A stretch of 5,740 bases of DNA from Acidobacteriota bacterium. GTDB lineage: Bacteria; Acidobacteriota; Terriglobia; Terriglobales; SCQP01. The stretch spans positions 1 to 5,740 of the forward strand of contig JAKATS010000082.1 of the NCBI GenBank assembly GCA_021818645.1, in the 5' to 3' direction. Below the pieces are notes generated by a model. It saw only the letters and a program-made list of their open reading frames with translations. It did no database searches and was not told the DNA's origin. Within the stretch, counting starts at the first letter, position 1; every line of letters starts with the position of its first letter. The position numbers were made by a program, and so were the translations under genes. Shown in pieces: positions 1-5,740 of this stretch.

Positions 1-2
1 AC

Positions 3-986
3 GAGCATCTGCCGATTGCCTTCGATGTTCTCTCCGACCTTGTCAGCCATCCCCTGTTTCGCCCTGAGGATATTGACCGCGAACGCGGGGTGATTCTGCA
101 GGAAATCAAAATGGACGAGGACAATCCTGATTACCTCGTCCACGAAATCTTTACCCAGAACTTCTGGCGCGAGCACCCGCTCGGTCGGCCCATTCTGGGC
201 ACCAAAGAGACGATGCGCAAAATGGCGCAGGACTTGCTGTTTCGCTATTACCGCGAATGCTTCACCGCCGGCAATCTGGTCGTCTCGGCCGCCGGCAATC
301 TGGAACATGCGCAACTGGTCGAGATGACCGCGCGCCAGTTTTCTTCTCTTTCCGCGCACGCCAACGGCCATAGCCAGGTCTCGCCGCGCAATCATGCGCG
401 CATCGTGCTGCGCAATAAAAAACAGCTCGAGCAGGTTCAGGTTTGTCTTGGCCTGCCCGCCTATCCGCTCAATCATGAAATGCGTTATGCCTGGTCGCTG
501 CTTAACACCATCGCCGGCGGGGGCATGTCGTCTCGTTTTTTCCAGAATATTCGCGAGCGGCAGGGCCTGGCCTATGCGGTTTTCAGCGATCTCAACCCCT
601 ACCGCGACACCGGCGTTTTTCTCGCCTTTGCCGGCACCAGCGCCCAGACCGTGCCGCAGGTCATTGCTTCCATCCTGAGCGAGTTGCGTGATTTCAAATC
701 GCGCCCGGTTCCGGCCGAGGAGTTGCGCCGCGCCAAGGACAATCTGAAGGGAAGCCTGATGCTGGGTTTAGAATCAACCGGCTCGCGCATGTCCAATCTG
801 GCGCGACAGGAAATTTATTTTGACCGCTACGTCACCCTCGATGAAATGCTGAACCGCATTGAAACGGTGACGGCCGAGGAAATTCAGGCGATTGCCCGGG
901 ACTGCTTTCACACCGAGCGCATCGGTTTGACCGTGCTGGGCAACCTGAATGGAGTCAAAATCACCCGCGACGATCTGCAGATCTGA
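3..986 (+). CDS. M16 family zinc metallopeptidase, 5'-truncated by the window edge
   Basis: Partial gene: 327 residues are visible, against about 420-430 in bacterial M16B-type peptidases, so roughly 90-100 N-terminal residues lie before the window, including the HxxEH zinc and catalytic motif. The reading frame is open from base 3 and starts in a family-typical 'EHLPIAFDVLSDLVSHPLF' stretch. The segment 'RERGVILQEI' (visible residues 26-35) carries the expected third zinc ligand, Glu34, and the accessory Glu27, spaced as E162/E169 in E. coli pitrilysin. The C-terminal M16 domain is recognised by 'GGGMSSRFF' (about residues 172-180), 'RQGLAY' (186-191) and 'SRMSNLARQEIYF'. These match the active-chain type rather than a degenerate partner, but the HxxEH cannot be checked. 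Members cleave peptides or small unfolded proteins inside a clamshell chamber; the substrate and the cell compartment here are unknown. No stop or frameshift interrupts the visible part. A GTG at 90 is an internal Val codon and should not be taken as the start. The family call is secure; the exact role is not. Confidence 0.95.
   Translation, partial: EHLPIAFDVLSDLVSHPLFRPEDIDRERGVILQEIKMDEDNPDYLVHEIFTQNFWREHPLGRPILGTKETMRKMAQDLLFRYYRECFTAGNLVVSAAGNLEHAQLVEMTARQFSSLSAHANGHSQVSPRNHARIVLRNKKQLEQVQVCLGLPAYPLNHEMRYAWSLLNTIAGGGMSSRFFQNIRERQGLAYAVFSDLNPYRDTGVFLAFAGTSAQTVPQVIASILSELRDFKSRPVPAEELRRAKDNLKGSLMLGLESTGSRMSNLARQEIYFDRYVTLDEMLNRIETVTAEEIQAIARDCFHTERIGLTVLGNLNGVKITRDDLQI
265..303 (+). repeat. 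Exact 15-bp in-frame direct repeat within the M16 gene
   Basis: The sequence CCGCCGGCAATCTGG occurs at 265-279 and again at 289-303, a period of 24 bases or eight codons. It encodes the two AGNL elements in 'TAGNLVVSAAGNLEH'. The second AGN is normal in M16 proteins. The first position more often reads P-x-N in relatives I recall, so the nucleotide identity could reflect local copying or simply shared codon choice. Confidence 0.7.
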
Positions 987-1146
987 TGCTGGATCGGCCA
1001 GGTTAAATATTTGTATGGAACCTGCCAGTCTCGTGAAAGTAATGTTCTATGGCGCGTTCCTGATTCGAGGGATACAAATAACGAATCATTTCGGCTCTGC
1101 TTTTCATGTATCCTTAAGCTTGGAATTTCCGTAACTCATAATAATA
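987..1146. other. A+T-rich intergenic region after the M16 gene; likely promoter-bearing but no confident hexamers
   Basis: This stretch is visibly richer in A and T than the flanking genes and has no protein-like frame that I believe. It holds a 6-bp inverted repeat (999-1024) and a cluster of short palindromes at 1113-1130: CTTAAG, AAGCTT and GGAATTTCC. A weak sigma70-like pair can be drawn (TTGGAA 1120-1125, TAATAA 1142-1147, spacer 16). It would start transcription at about 1153, past the ATG of the small open frame at 1147, so it could serve only the tolC-like gene with a leader of about 310 bases. I see no convincing rho-independent terminator for the M16 gene. The composition fits a promoter or regulatory region, but that is inference. 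Confidence 0.45.
999..1024. repeat. 6-bp inverted repeat just after the M16 stop codon
   Basis: CAGGTT at 999-1004 is repeated inverted as AACCTG at 1019-1024, around a 14-base A+T-rich loop. It lies 13 bases after the M16 stop. There is no run of T after the right arm, so it is a poor intrinsic terminator. It could be a weak mRNA 3'-end hairpin, a regulator site, or chance. Confidence 0.3.
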
Positions 1147-1386
1147 ATGCTCTTGCATACTCAATCCTGGAAGCGCTGGAGCGCGGGCATTCTCCTGCTC
1201 CTGCTGCTTTTCCTGCCCTTGGCCGGCCACCATGGCCGGCGCCGGGTATCAGGCTGGATGCCTGTCCGGCGGTTGAGCCTGCCGGTATCCACGGCCGTTT
1301 TGATTCTTGATCCGGTTACCGTACCCCAGCCCTGGCTGCACCGCCCCTGGCTTACCCCCCAGCGTATTCGCCCACCGGCATACTGA
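1147..1386 (+). CDS. Possible small exported or membrane-anchored protein, 79 aa, unrecognised
   Basis: I do not recognise this product. The N terminus looks like a signal peptide or single membrane anchor: Lys9-Arg10 precede a run of about 13 strongly hydrophobic residues (Gly14-Ala26, rich in Leu), followed by His28-His29 and Arg31-Arg33. The remaining 45 or so residues are rich in Pro, Trp and Arg with no known domain. A signal peptidase site is not clear, because the -3 position is Pro or Leu. By my count 58 of 79 codons end in G or C (73%), compatible with coding in this GC-rich genome. Against it, no Shine-Dalgarno sequence precedes the ATG (the upstream bases are CTCATAATAATA), and an overlapping frame is also open. 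It lies 78 bases before the tolC-like gene, same strand, so it could be the first gene of the efflux operon, loosely like the small czcI-type genes that lead some metal-efflux operons, although I see no sequence likeness to CzcI. Confidence 0.4.
   Translation: MLLHTQSWKRWSAGILLLLLLFLPLAGHHGRRRVSGWMPVRRLSLPVSTAVLILDPVTVPQPWLHRPWLTPQRIRPPAY
1222..1240. repeat. Perfect 7-bp GC-rich inverted repeat (hairpin potential)
   Basis: GCCGGCC (1222-1228) and GGCCGGC (1234-1240) flank a 5-base loop ACCAT. All stem pairs are G-C, so a stable RNA hairpin is possible. No T-run follows, so it is not an intrinsic terminator. It lies in the small 79-codon frame, just where the hydrophobic segment ends, and may be only a by-product of Ala-Gly-His-His-Gly codons in GC-rich DNA. 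Confidence 0.45.
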
Positions 1387-1426
1387 TCTTCTTCCCCGCT
1401 ATTTTCAATCCAAATAAATCTTCAGG

Positions 1427-1443
1427 GTTAGTTTGCTGCTAAC
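1427..1443. repeat. Short inverted repeat just upstream of the tolC-like start
   Basis: GTTAG (1427-1431) and CTAAC (1439-1443) flank a 7-base centre, 21 bases before the chosen ATG at 1465. This 17-base dyad could be an operator half-site pair for a local regulator, or a small hairpin near the ribosome-binding site. The stem is only 5 bp, so chance is a fair explanation. Confidence 0.3.
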
Positions 1444-1451
1444 TCATGAAT

Positions 1452-1455
1452 GGAA
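1452..1455 (+). promoter_or_regulatory. Putative ribosome-binding site for the tolC-like gene
   Basis: GGAA lies 9 bases before the ATG at 1465, a usual distance. It supports that start over the in-frame ATG at 1450, which has no purine-rich sequence upstream. The match to the Shine-Dalgarno consensus is only partial. Confidence 0.45.
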
Positions 1456-1464
1456 TTGTGTCCC

Positions 1465-2901
1465 ATGAAGCTTAGATTGGTTTTTTTCTTTTGCATTCTT
1501 ACCGCTTGGCCAGGAGCGGCGCAGACATCGCCGATGGCGGCTCAAACCCCGTTGCATCTTACTCTGGCCGATGCGGTGAGCAGAGCCCAACAGCGCTATC
1601 CGCTGGTGCTGGCTGCCATAGCGCAGCGGGAAGCGGGTGAATCCGAGGTTAGCCTTGCGCGCGCGCAATATTTGCCCGGCTTCGGTTTAATTTCTCAATT
1701 TGACCGCGGCACCGATAACAGCCCGGCCGGATTGCTGTTTCCCTCCGCCCTGCCCTCGATCAGCGGCACCGTGGCTCCTAAGTATTATGACTGGAGCAGC
1801 GTCTGGACCAGTTCGGTCGGCGCCTATTTTAATTGGGAACTCTATGACTTCGGCCGCCGCCGCGCTGACGTGGCGTTTTATCAGGCCCTGGCCCGGCAAG
1901 CGGCGCAGCAGGAAAATCTGGCCCGCTTGCAAGCCGGTGCCCATGCCGCGGATGCATTTCTTTCTATGCTCGCAGCTCAGGCTGAGCTGCGCGTCGCTCG
2001 CGCCGATGTGGCCCGCTGGCACACCATCGATCAGATTGTCCGCGTGCTGGTAAAGCAGCAATTACGCCCGGGCGCCGATGCCTCCCGCACGGACGCCGAG
2101 CTGGCCGGTGCGCGTATCCGTCTGGCCCGTGCCGAGTCCCGCCGGCAAAACGCCCAGGCTGTTCTTGCTCAGGCAATTGGCAGCGCACGCGCCGAACTCA
2201 TGCTCGATCCCGATGGCCTGCTCGTACATGCTTCCCGGGCGCCGTCTCCGGCCCAGTTGCGGGCCCGCCGGCCGGCCGCGGCTTTTCATCCCGAAGCCCG
2301 CGCTCGTCACGCCGCATTGACCGCCAGCCGTTTCCAGCTTAAGGAACTGTCCCGCGCCGATCGCCCCCGGGCCTATTTACTTGCTGCCGCCTACGGCCGG
2401 GGTACCGGCATTTCGAACCCGGGGCAGTTTTCCGGCCACCTCAATGGCCTCTGGCCCAATTCGGCCGGTAATTGGGCGGTGGGGCTGGGCCTGGAATATT
2501 CCTTTACCCGGCATTTGCTGATTCACCGCCGCCAAGCCGTGGCTCGCGCCCGTATGCATCGCGCCCAATCCCAATACCGGCAGGTGATTCTATCGCTGCG
2601 CCGCGCCCGCCGTCAGGCCGCTGCCGATCTTGCTGCCGCTCGCCAGCTCGTTCTCAACTCGCCGATCGAGCTGCAGGCGGCGCAAACCGGTGAGGCTCAG
2701 GCCCGCGCCCGTTACCGCGCCGGCCTGGCGGGCATTGTGGATCTGGCCAATGCCGAGCAGTTACTCAGCCAGGCGCAGAGTGACGATAGCCTCAGCCGGC
2801 TCGCCGTCTGGCGCTCCGTTTTGGAGACGGCCTACGCCCGGGGCAGCCTGCGTCCTTTCCTGCAATCCGTTCATGCCCAGACCGCAGCCGGAGTTCATTG
2901 A
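1465..2901 (+). CDS. TolC-family outer-membrane efflux protein
   Basis: 478 residues, the usual length for a TolC/OMF channel subunit, which trimerises into an outer-membrane barrel plus periplasmic helical tunnel. The start at 1465 gives a classical signal peptide: Lys2 and Arg4, a hydrophobic core VFFFCILTAW, and likely cleavage after Gly17-Ala18-Ala19. An in-frame ATG at 1450 would add five residues that fit a signal peptide less well. There is no lipobox, unlike CusC/OprM-type lipoprotein channels. Two OEP repeats are visible. The first begins 'LTLADAV' near residue 32 and has the strand-to-helix motif 'WELYDFGRRR' at 124-133. The second has 'LEYSFTRHLLIHRRQA' at 343-358 where relatives usually read an F-D-x-G-R type motif. 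A family-typical 'RYRAGLAGIVDLANAEQLL' begins at 416. The long middle is Ala/Arg/Gln-rich helical sequence. The gene is directly followed by the RND permease, its likely partner. The family is certain; the substrate is not known. Confidence 0.94.
   Translation: MKLRLVFFFCILTAWPGAAQTSPMAAQTPLHLTLADAVSRAQQRYPLVLAAIAQREAGESEVSLARAQYLPGFGLISQFDRGTDNSPAGLLFPSALPSISGTVAPKYYDWSSVWTSSVGAYFNWELYDFGRRRADVAFYQALARQAAQQENLARLQAGAHAADAFLSMLAAQAELRVARADVARWHTIDQIVRVLVKQQLRPGADASRTDAELAGARIRLARAESRRQNAQAVLAQAIGSARAELMLDPDGLLVHASRAPSPAQLRARRPAAAFHPEARARHAALTASRFQLKELSRADRPRAYLLAAAYGRGTGISNPGQFSGHLNGLWPNSAGNWAVGLGLEYSFTRHLLIHRRQAVARARMHRAQSQYRQVILSLRRARRQAAADLAAARQLVLNSPIELQAAQTGEAQARARYRAGLAGIVDLANAEQLLSQAQSDDSLSRLAVWRSVLETAYARGSLRPFLQSVHAQTAAGVH
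2890..2893 (+). promoter_or_regulatory. Ribosome-binding site of the RND permease, inside the end of the tolC-like gene
   Basis: GGAG lies 9 bases before the ATG at 2903 and within the last codons of the tolC-like gene, whose stop (2899-2901) is one base before that ATG. This fixes the start of the permease and suggests coupled translation of the two genes. Confidence 0.7.
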
Positions 2902-2902
2902 T

Positions 2903-5740
2903 ATGAATTTCATACGTGCGGCCTTGCGCCGCCCCTTCACCGTGATCGTGATCGTTATCGCCATCATCGGCGCCGCGGTCCTGGCCGTGTTGCGCATGCC
3001 GGTGGATATTTTCCCCCGCCTGGATCTGCCCGTCATTTATGTGGCCCAGCCCTATGGCGGCATGGCGCCGGCGGAAATGGAAGGCTACATCGTCAATTAT
3101 TATGAGCAGAATTTTCTTTATATTTCGGGCATTGACCACATTGAATCTAAATCCATCCAAAACGTGGGCCTCATCAAACTGAGCTTTCATCCTGGCACCA
3201 ATATGAGCCAGGCCATGTCGGAAACCAGTGCGTATGTGACTCGCGCCCTGGCCTATATGCCAGTCGGCACCACCCCGCCGTTTATCATGCGCTTTGATGC
3301 CGGCAGTGTTCCGGTGGGCGATCTGATTCTCTCCAGCCCCCGGCGCTCTCAGGGTGAGCTCGATGATCTGGCCCAGACCCGTGTTCGCCCGCTTTTTGCC
3401 GGACTGCCGGGCGTCTCCGCGCCGCCGCCTTTCGGCGGCAATCCCCGCAGCATCATCATCACGCTGAATCTCGATAAGCTCAACGCCTATCACCTCTCGC
3501 CGGATGATGTCGTGCGCGAAGTGGCCCGGGGCAACGTCGTGCTTCCCTCCGGCAATCTGCGGCTGGGCGATCAAAACCTCATTGTGCACGCCAACAGCGT
3601 GGTGGCGAGGTATCGGCAGTTGCTCAATTTGCCTTTGAAAATCGGCAGCGGTCCCACCGTGCTGCTGCGCGATTTGGCCACAATTGACGATGCCGCAGAT
3701 ATCGTTAGCGGCTATGCCGAGATGAACGGCCGCCGGGTGGTTTATATTCCCGTCACCAAACATGCCGAAGCCTCGACTCTCACCGTGGTCAACGAAGTCA
3801 AAGCCGCTTTGCCCCGCATGCGGCAGCAGGTGCCGGGCGATGTCAAGGTTGACTTTGATTTCGATCAGTCGGTTTATGTGCGCAATGCTCTGCATGTTCT
3901 GTTGACCGAAGGGCTCATGGGCGCGCTGCTCACCGGTCTGGTGGTCTGGCTGTTTTTGCGGGATGCCCGCAGTTCGCTGATCGTGATACTCACCATACCC
4001 TTCGCGCTGCTCGCCGCCGTGGTGGGGTTATGGGCGGCCGGGCAAACTCTGAACCTCATGACCCTGGGCGGACTTGCTCTCGCCATCGGCATTCTGGTGG
4101 ATGAAGCCACGGTAACCATCGAAAATCTGCATACCCATCTCAGCCTGGGGGAGCCGGTACGCCGTGCCGTAGTCCAGGCCGGCGGCGAAGTCTTTTTTCC
4201 TCAACTGCTGGCCATGCTCTGTGTGATCGCGGTTTTTCTGCCCTCGTTTTTCATGACCGGAGTCAGCCGTTCGCTGTTCATTCCGCTCTCGCTGGCGGTC
4301 GGCTTCGCCATGGTGGCCTCCTTTGGGCTGACCATCAGTCTGGTGCCGGTGCTGGCGGCGCGTTTTCAATATCATCCGGCCACACCCGCAACTTCACTGC
4401 TGGCGCCCGAGGCTCCGGCCGGTGCGCGTGTCGGATTCGATCGTCTCCGTCGGCGCTTTCAGTCCGCGCTCCGGCGGCTGATGCGCCGCCCCCGCACCGT
4501 CCTCGGACTCTATCTCGGACTTTCGCTGCTGCTGATCGGCGGACTGGCCGGCTGGGTGGGTACCGATCTGTTTCCCCAGGTGGAAAGCGGCCCGTTTCAA
4601 ATCCGCCTCCGGGCCCCGGTGGGCACTCGCCTGCACCGCACGGAAGCTTATTACCAGCAGGCGCTGGCTCTGGTGCAAAAAGCCGCCGGCCCCGGGAATA
4701 TCCAGGCCACCCTGGGGTTTGTCGGTACCCAGCCGCGTTCATATCCCATTAACACCATATATCTCTGGACCAGCGGGCCCTATGAAGCGGTCATGCAGGT
4801 CGCCCCGCGTTCCCAGGCTCATATTCAACTACAAGCCTTCGAACAAAAACTGCGGGCAGAGTTCGCCCGGCAAATACCCGAACTGCAGATATCCTTCGAG
4901 GCCGGCGATGTGATCAGCCAGGTGATGAACCTGGGCTCGCCAACACCCATCGCCATCAATATCACCGGATTCAACCTCGCCGCCGATCATGCCTACGTGC
5001 AAACCATTCGTGCTGCGCTCGCCCGGATTCCCGAGTTGCGTGATATTCAGTCCGGCCAGCCGTATCGCTATCCCGCTGTGCTGATTCATGTGGACCGTGA
5101 TCGTGTCGCCCAGTTGGGCGTCAGCCTGGCCCAGATCGGCCGCTCGTTAACCGAAGTCACCGCATCCAGCCGTTTTGTGGCCCGGAATTTCTGGCAGAAT
5201 CCCCGCTCCGGGCTCACTTATCAAGTGCAGGTGCAGGTGCCGCCCGCCCAAATGCTCTCGCTCGACCAGTTGCGCAACCTGCCTTTGGCCGATCCTCGCC
5301 GCGAGGAAGGACCGGGCGCTCCCGCCAAACCGGTGATGCTGGGCGATATTGTGCAGCCGCAGCGGGGTTTTGTTCCTGGCGAATACGATCACTACAACAT
5401 GCAGCGCATGGTCAGTCTGACGGCCAATATTTATCACGACGATTTAGGCCATGCCGCCGGCGATATCCGCCGGATGCTGGCGCGCCTGCCTGCCCCCCCG
5501 CGTGGCGTGCGGGTGGAGCTGATCGGGCAGGTGTTGCCGATGGATCAGACCTTGTCCGGCCTGCAAGTCGGCCTGGTGCTGGCAGTTTTTGTCATCCTGC
5601 TGCTCATGATGGCCAGTTTTCAGTCCTGGCGCCTCGCGGTGGTGGTTGTCTCGGCCGCGCCGGCGGTGCTGGTCGATGTGCTGGCGGCTTTGGCCCTGAC
5701 CCGCACCACCTTGAATATTGAATCCTTCATGGGCGCCATC
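2903..5740 (+). CDS. RND-superfamily efflux permease (AcrB/CzcA-like), 3'-truncated by the window edge
   Basis: The frame is open for 946 codons to the last base; full-length relatives have about 1020-1060. This is the inner-membrane proton/substrate antiporter of a tripartite pump. TM1 is at about residues 12-30, followed by 'PVDIFPRLDLP', then the first periplasmic porter half with 'YGGMAPAEMEGY' and 'FHPGTNMS'. TM2 is at about 337-352 and TM3 about 359-377. TM4 carries 'GILVDEATVTIEN' with Asp400-Glu401 at the AcrB Asp407-Asp408 position and Glu407 seven residues after Asp400. A cytoplasmic linker lies at about 485-531 and TM7 at about 532-552, ending in 'TDLFPQVESGPF'. TM8 is at about 889-903 and TM9 about 911-930. 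The window ends in 'ESFMGAI', just before the TM10 Lys expected from AcrB Lys940. CzcA's first TM4 Asp (the D of DFG) is replaced by Ala394, and no Met is seen near the likely CusA Met573 position, so metal export is less likely, though not excluded. A periplasmic adaptor is expected outside the window. The substrate is unknown. Confidence 0.95.
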   Translation, partial: MNFIRAALRRPFTVIVIVIAIIGAAVLAVLRMPVDIFPRLDLPVIYVAQPYGGMAPAEMEGYIVNYYEQNFLYISGIDHIESKSIQNVGLIKLSFHPGTNMSQAMSETSAYVTRALAYMPVGTTPPFIMRFDAGSVPVGDLILSSPRRSQGELDDLAQTRVRPLFAGLPGVSAPPPFGGNPRSIIITLNLDKLNAYHLSPDDVVREVARGNVVLPSGNLRLGDQNLIVHANSVVARYRQLLNLPLKIGSGPTVLLRDLATIDDAADIVSGYAEMNGRRVVYIPVTKHAEASTLTVVNEVKAALPRMRQQVPGDVKVDFDFDQSVYVRNALHVLLTEGLMGALLTGLVVWLFLRDARSSLIVILTIPFALLAAVVGLWAAGQTLNLMTLGGLALAIGILVDEATVTIENLHTHLSLGEPVRRAVVQAGGEVFFPQLLAMLCVIAVFLPSFFMTGVSRSLFIPLSLAVGFAMVASFGLTISLVPVLAARFQYHPATPATSLLAPEAPAGARVGFDRLRRRFQSALRRLMRRPRTVLGLYLGLSLLLIGGLAGWVGTDLFPQVESGPFQIRLRAPVGTRLHRTEAYYQQALALVQKAAGPGNIQATLGFVGTQPRSYPINTIYLWTSGPYEAVMQVAPRSQAHIQLQAFEQKLRAEFARQIPELQISFEAGDVISQVMNLGSPTPIAINITGFNLAADHAYVQTIRAALARIPELRDIQSGQPYRYPAVLIHVDRDRVAQLGVSLAQIGRSLTEVTASSRFVARNFWQNPRSGLTYQVQVQVPPAQMLSLDQLRNLPLADPRREEGPGAPAKPVMLGDIVQPQRGFVPGEYDHYNMQRMVSLTANIYHDDLGHAAGDIRRMLARLPAPPRGVRVELIGQVLPMDQTLSGLQVGLVLAVFVILLLMMASFQSWRLAVVVVSAAPAVLVDVLAALALTRTTLNIESFMGAI

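Noticed and set aside
90..92. GTG at 90 as the start of the M16 gene
   Set aside because: The same frame is open upstream to the window edge and encodes conserved M16 sequence, so this codon is an internal Val and the gene is truncated by the window.
1011..1310. A 99-codon + strand frame in the intergenic region, overlapping the 79-codon frame
   Set aside because: It starts in the A+T-rich region without a ribosome-binding site, shows no signal peptide or domain, and its second half only mirrors the GC-rich 79-codon frame as Ala/Pro-rich sequence.
2259..2286. GC-rich palindrome GCGGGCCCGC and following GGCCGCGGCTTTT as a terminator
   Set aside because: It lies in the middle of the intact tolC-like coding frame and the T-run is only four bases long.
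2792..3895. A 367-codon open frame on the minus strand, opposite the tolC-like end and the RND start
   Set aside because: Its product is rich in His, Gly, Arg and Ala with no domain I recognise, and it lies exactly opposite strongly conserved TolC and RND coding sequence. Long antisense frames are expected in GC-rich genes.
4028..4742. Three overlapping minus-strand open frames opposite the RND permease
   Set aside because: They are low-complexity Arg/Gly/Pro/Gln-rich translations in mutually overlapping frames, opposite clear transmembrane coding sequence.
5225..5240. Short tandem GTGCAG-type repeat in the RND gene
   Set aside because: Only a little over two units, encoding an alternating Val-Gln beta strand typical of the porter domain; no sign of a functional repeat.
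2903..5740. Assigning the RND pump as a copper or zinc exporter (cusA or czcA)
   Set aside because: The TM4 motif lacks the DFG Asp of CzcA-type pumps, and no Met is seen at the likely CusA relay position after TM7. No metal-binding His-rich region is seen either, so no gene symbol is given.

Overview
This 5.7 kb window looks like ordinary chromosomal DNA from a moderately GC-rich Gram-negative (diderm) bacterium. An outer-membrane TolC-like channel and an RND inner-membrane pump imply two membranes. The wording of the proteins (a TolC with a 'RYRAGLAGIVD' element near its end, and an RND pump with 'PVDIFP' and 'YGGMAPAEMEGY' near its start) resembles efflux systems I associate with Acidobacteriota. 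That placement is an impression from family resemblance and has not been tested by a search. All genes recognised lie on the + strand.

Layout. Positions 3-986 are the 3' three quarters of an M16 (pitrilysin/processing-peptidase-like) zinc peptidase gene whose 5' end lies before the window. Positions 987-1464 contain no recognisable conserved gene. The first part (about 987-1146) is clearly richer in A+T than the rest and holds several short inverted repeats. It is followed by a 79-codon open frame (1147-1386) that encodes a strongly hydrophobic, signal-peptide-like N terminus and may be a real small exported or membrane protein. Positions 1465-2901 encode a TolC-family outer-membrane efflux protein with a signal peptide. 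One base after its stop codon, an RND-superfamily permease begins at 2903 and stays open to the last base of the window (946 codons seen, cut just before the expected TM10).

How the genes work together. The tolC-like gene and the RND permease are almost certainly co-transcribed and translationally close: the ribosome-binding site of the permease sits inside the last codons of the tolC-like gene. Together with a periplasmic adaptor (HlyD/MFP family), not seen here and expected further downstream or elsewhere, they would form a tripartite pump that expels substrates from the inner membrane or periplasm to the outside. The substrate cannot be read from the sequence. The permease lacks the first acidic residue of the CzcA-type TM4 motif and shows no methionine at the likely CusA copper-relay position, so a drug or other organic substrate is somewhat more likely than divalent metals or Cu(I). 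The M16 peptidase is separated from the efflux genes by more than 450 bases and is probably a different transcription unit.

I do not see a new defence system, CRISPR array, mobile element, RNA gene or other exotic system. The points most worth a second look are the small hydrophobic open frame before the efflux genes, the Asp-Glu version of the TM4 proton-relay pair, and the atypical second-repeat motif of the TolC-like protein.
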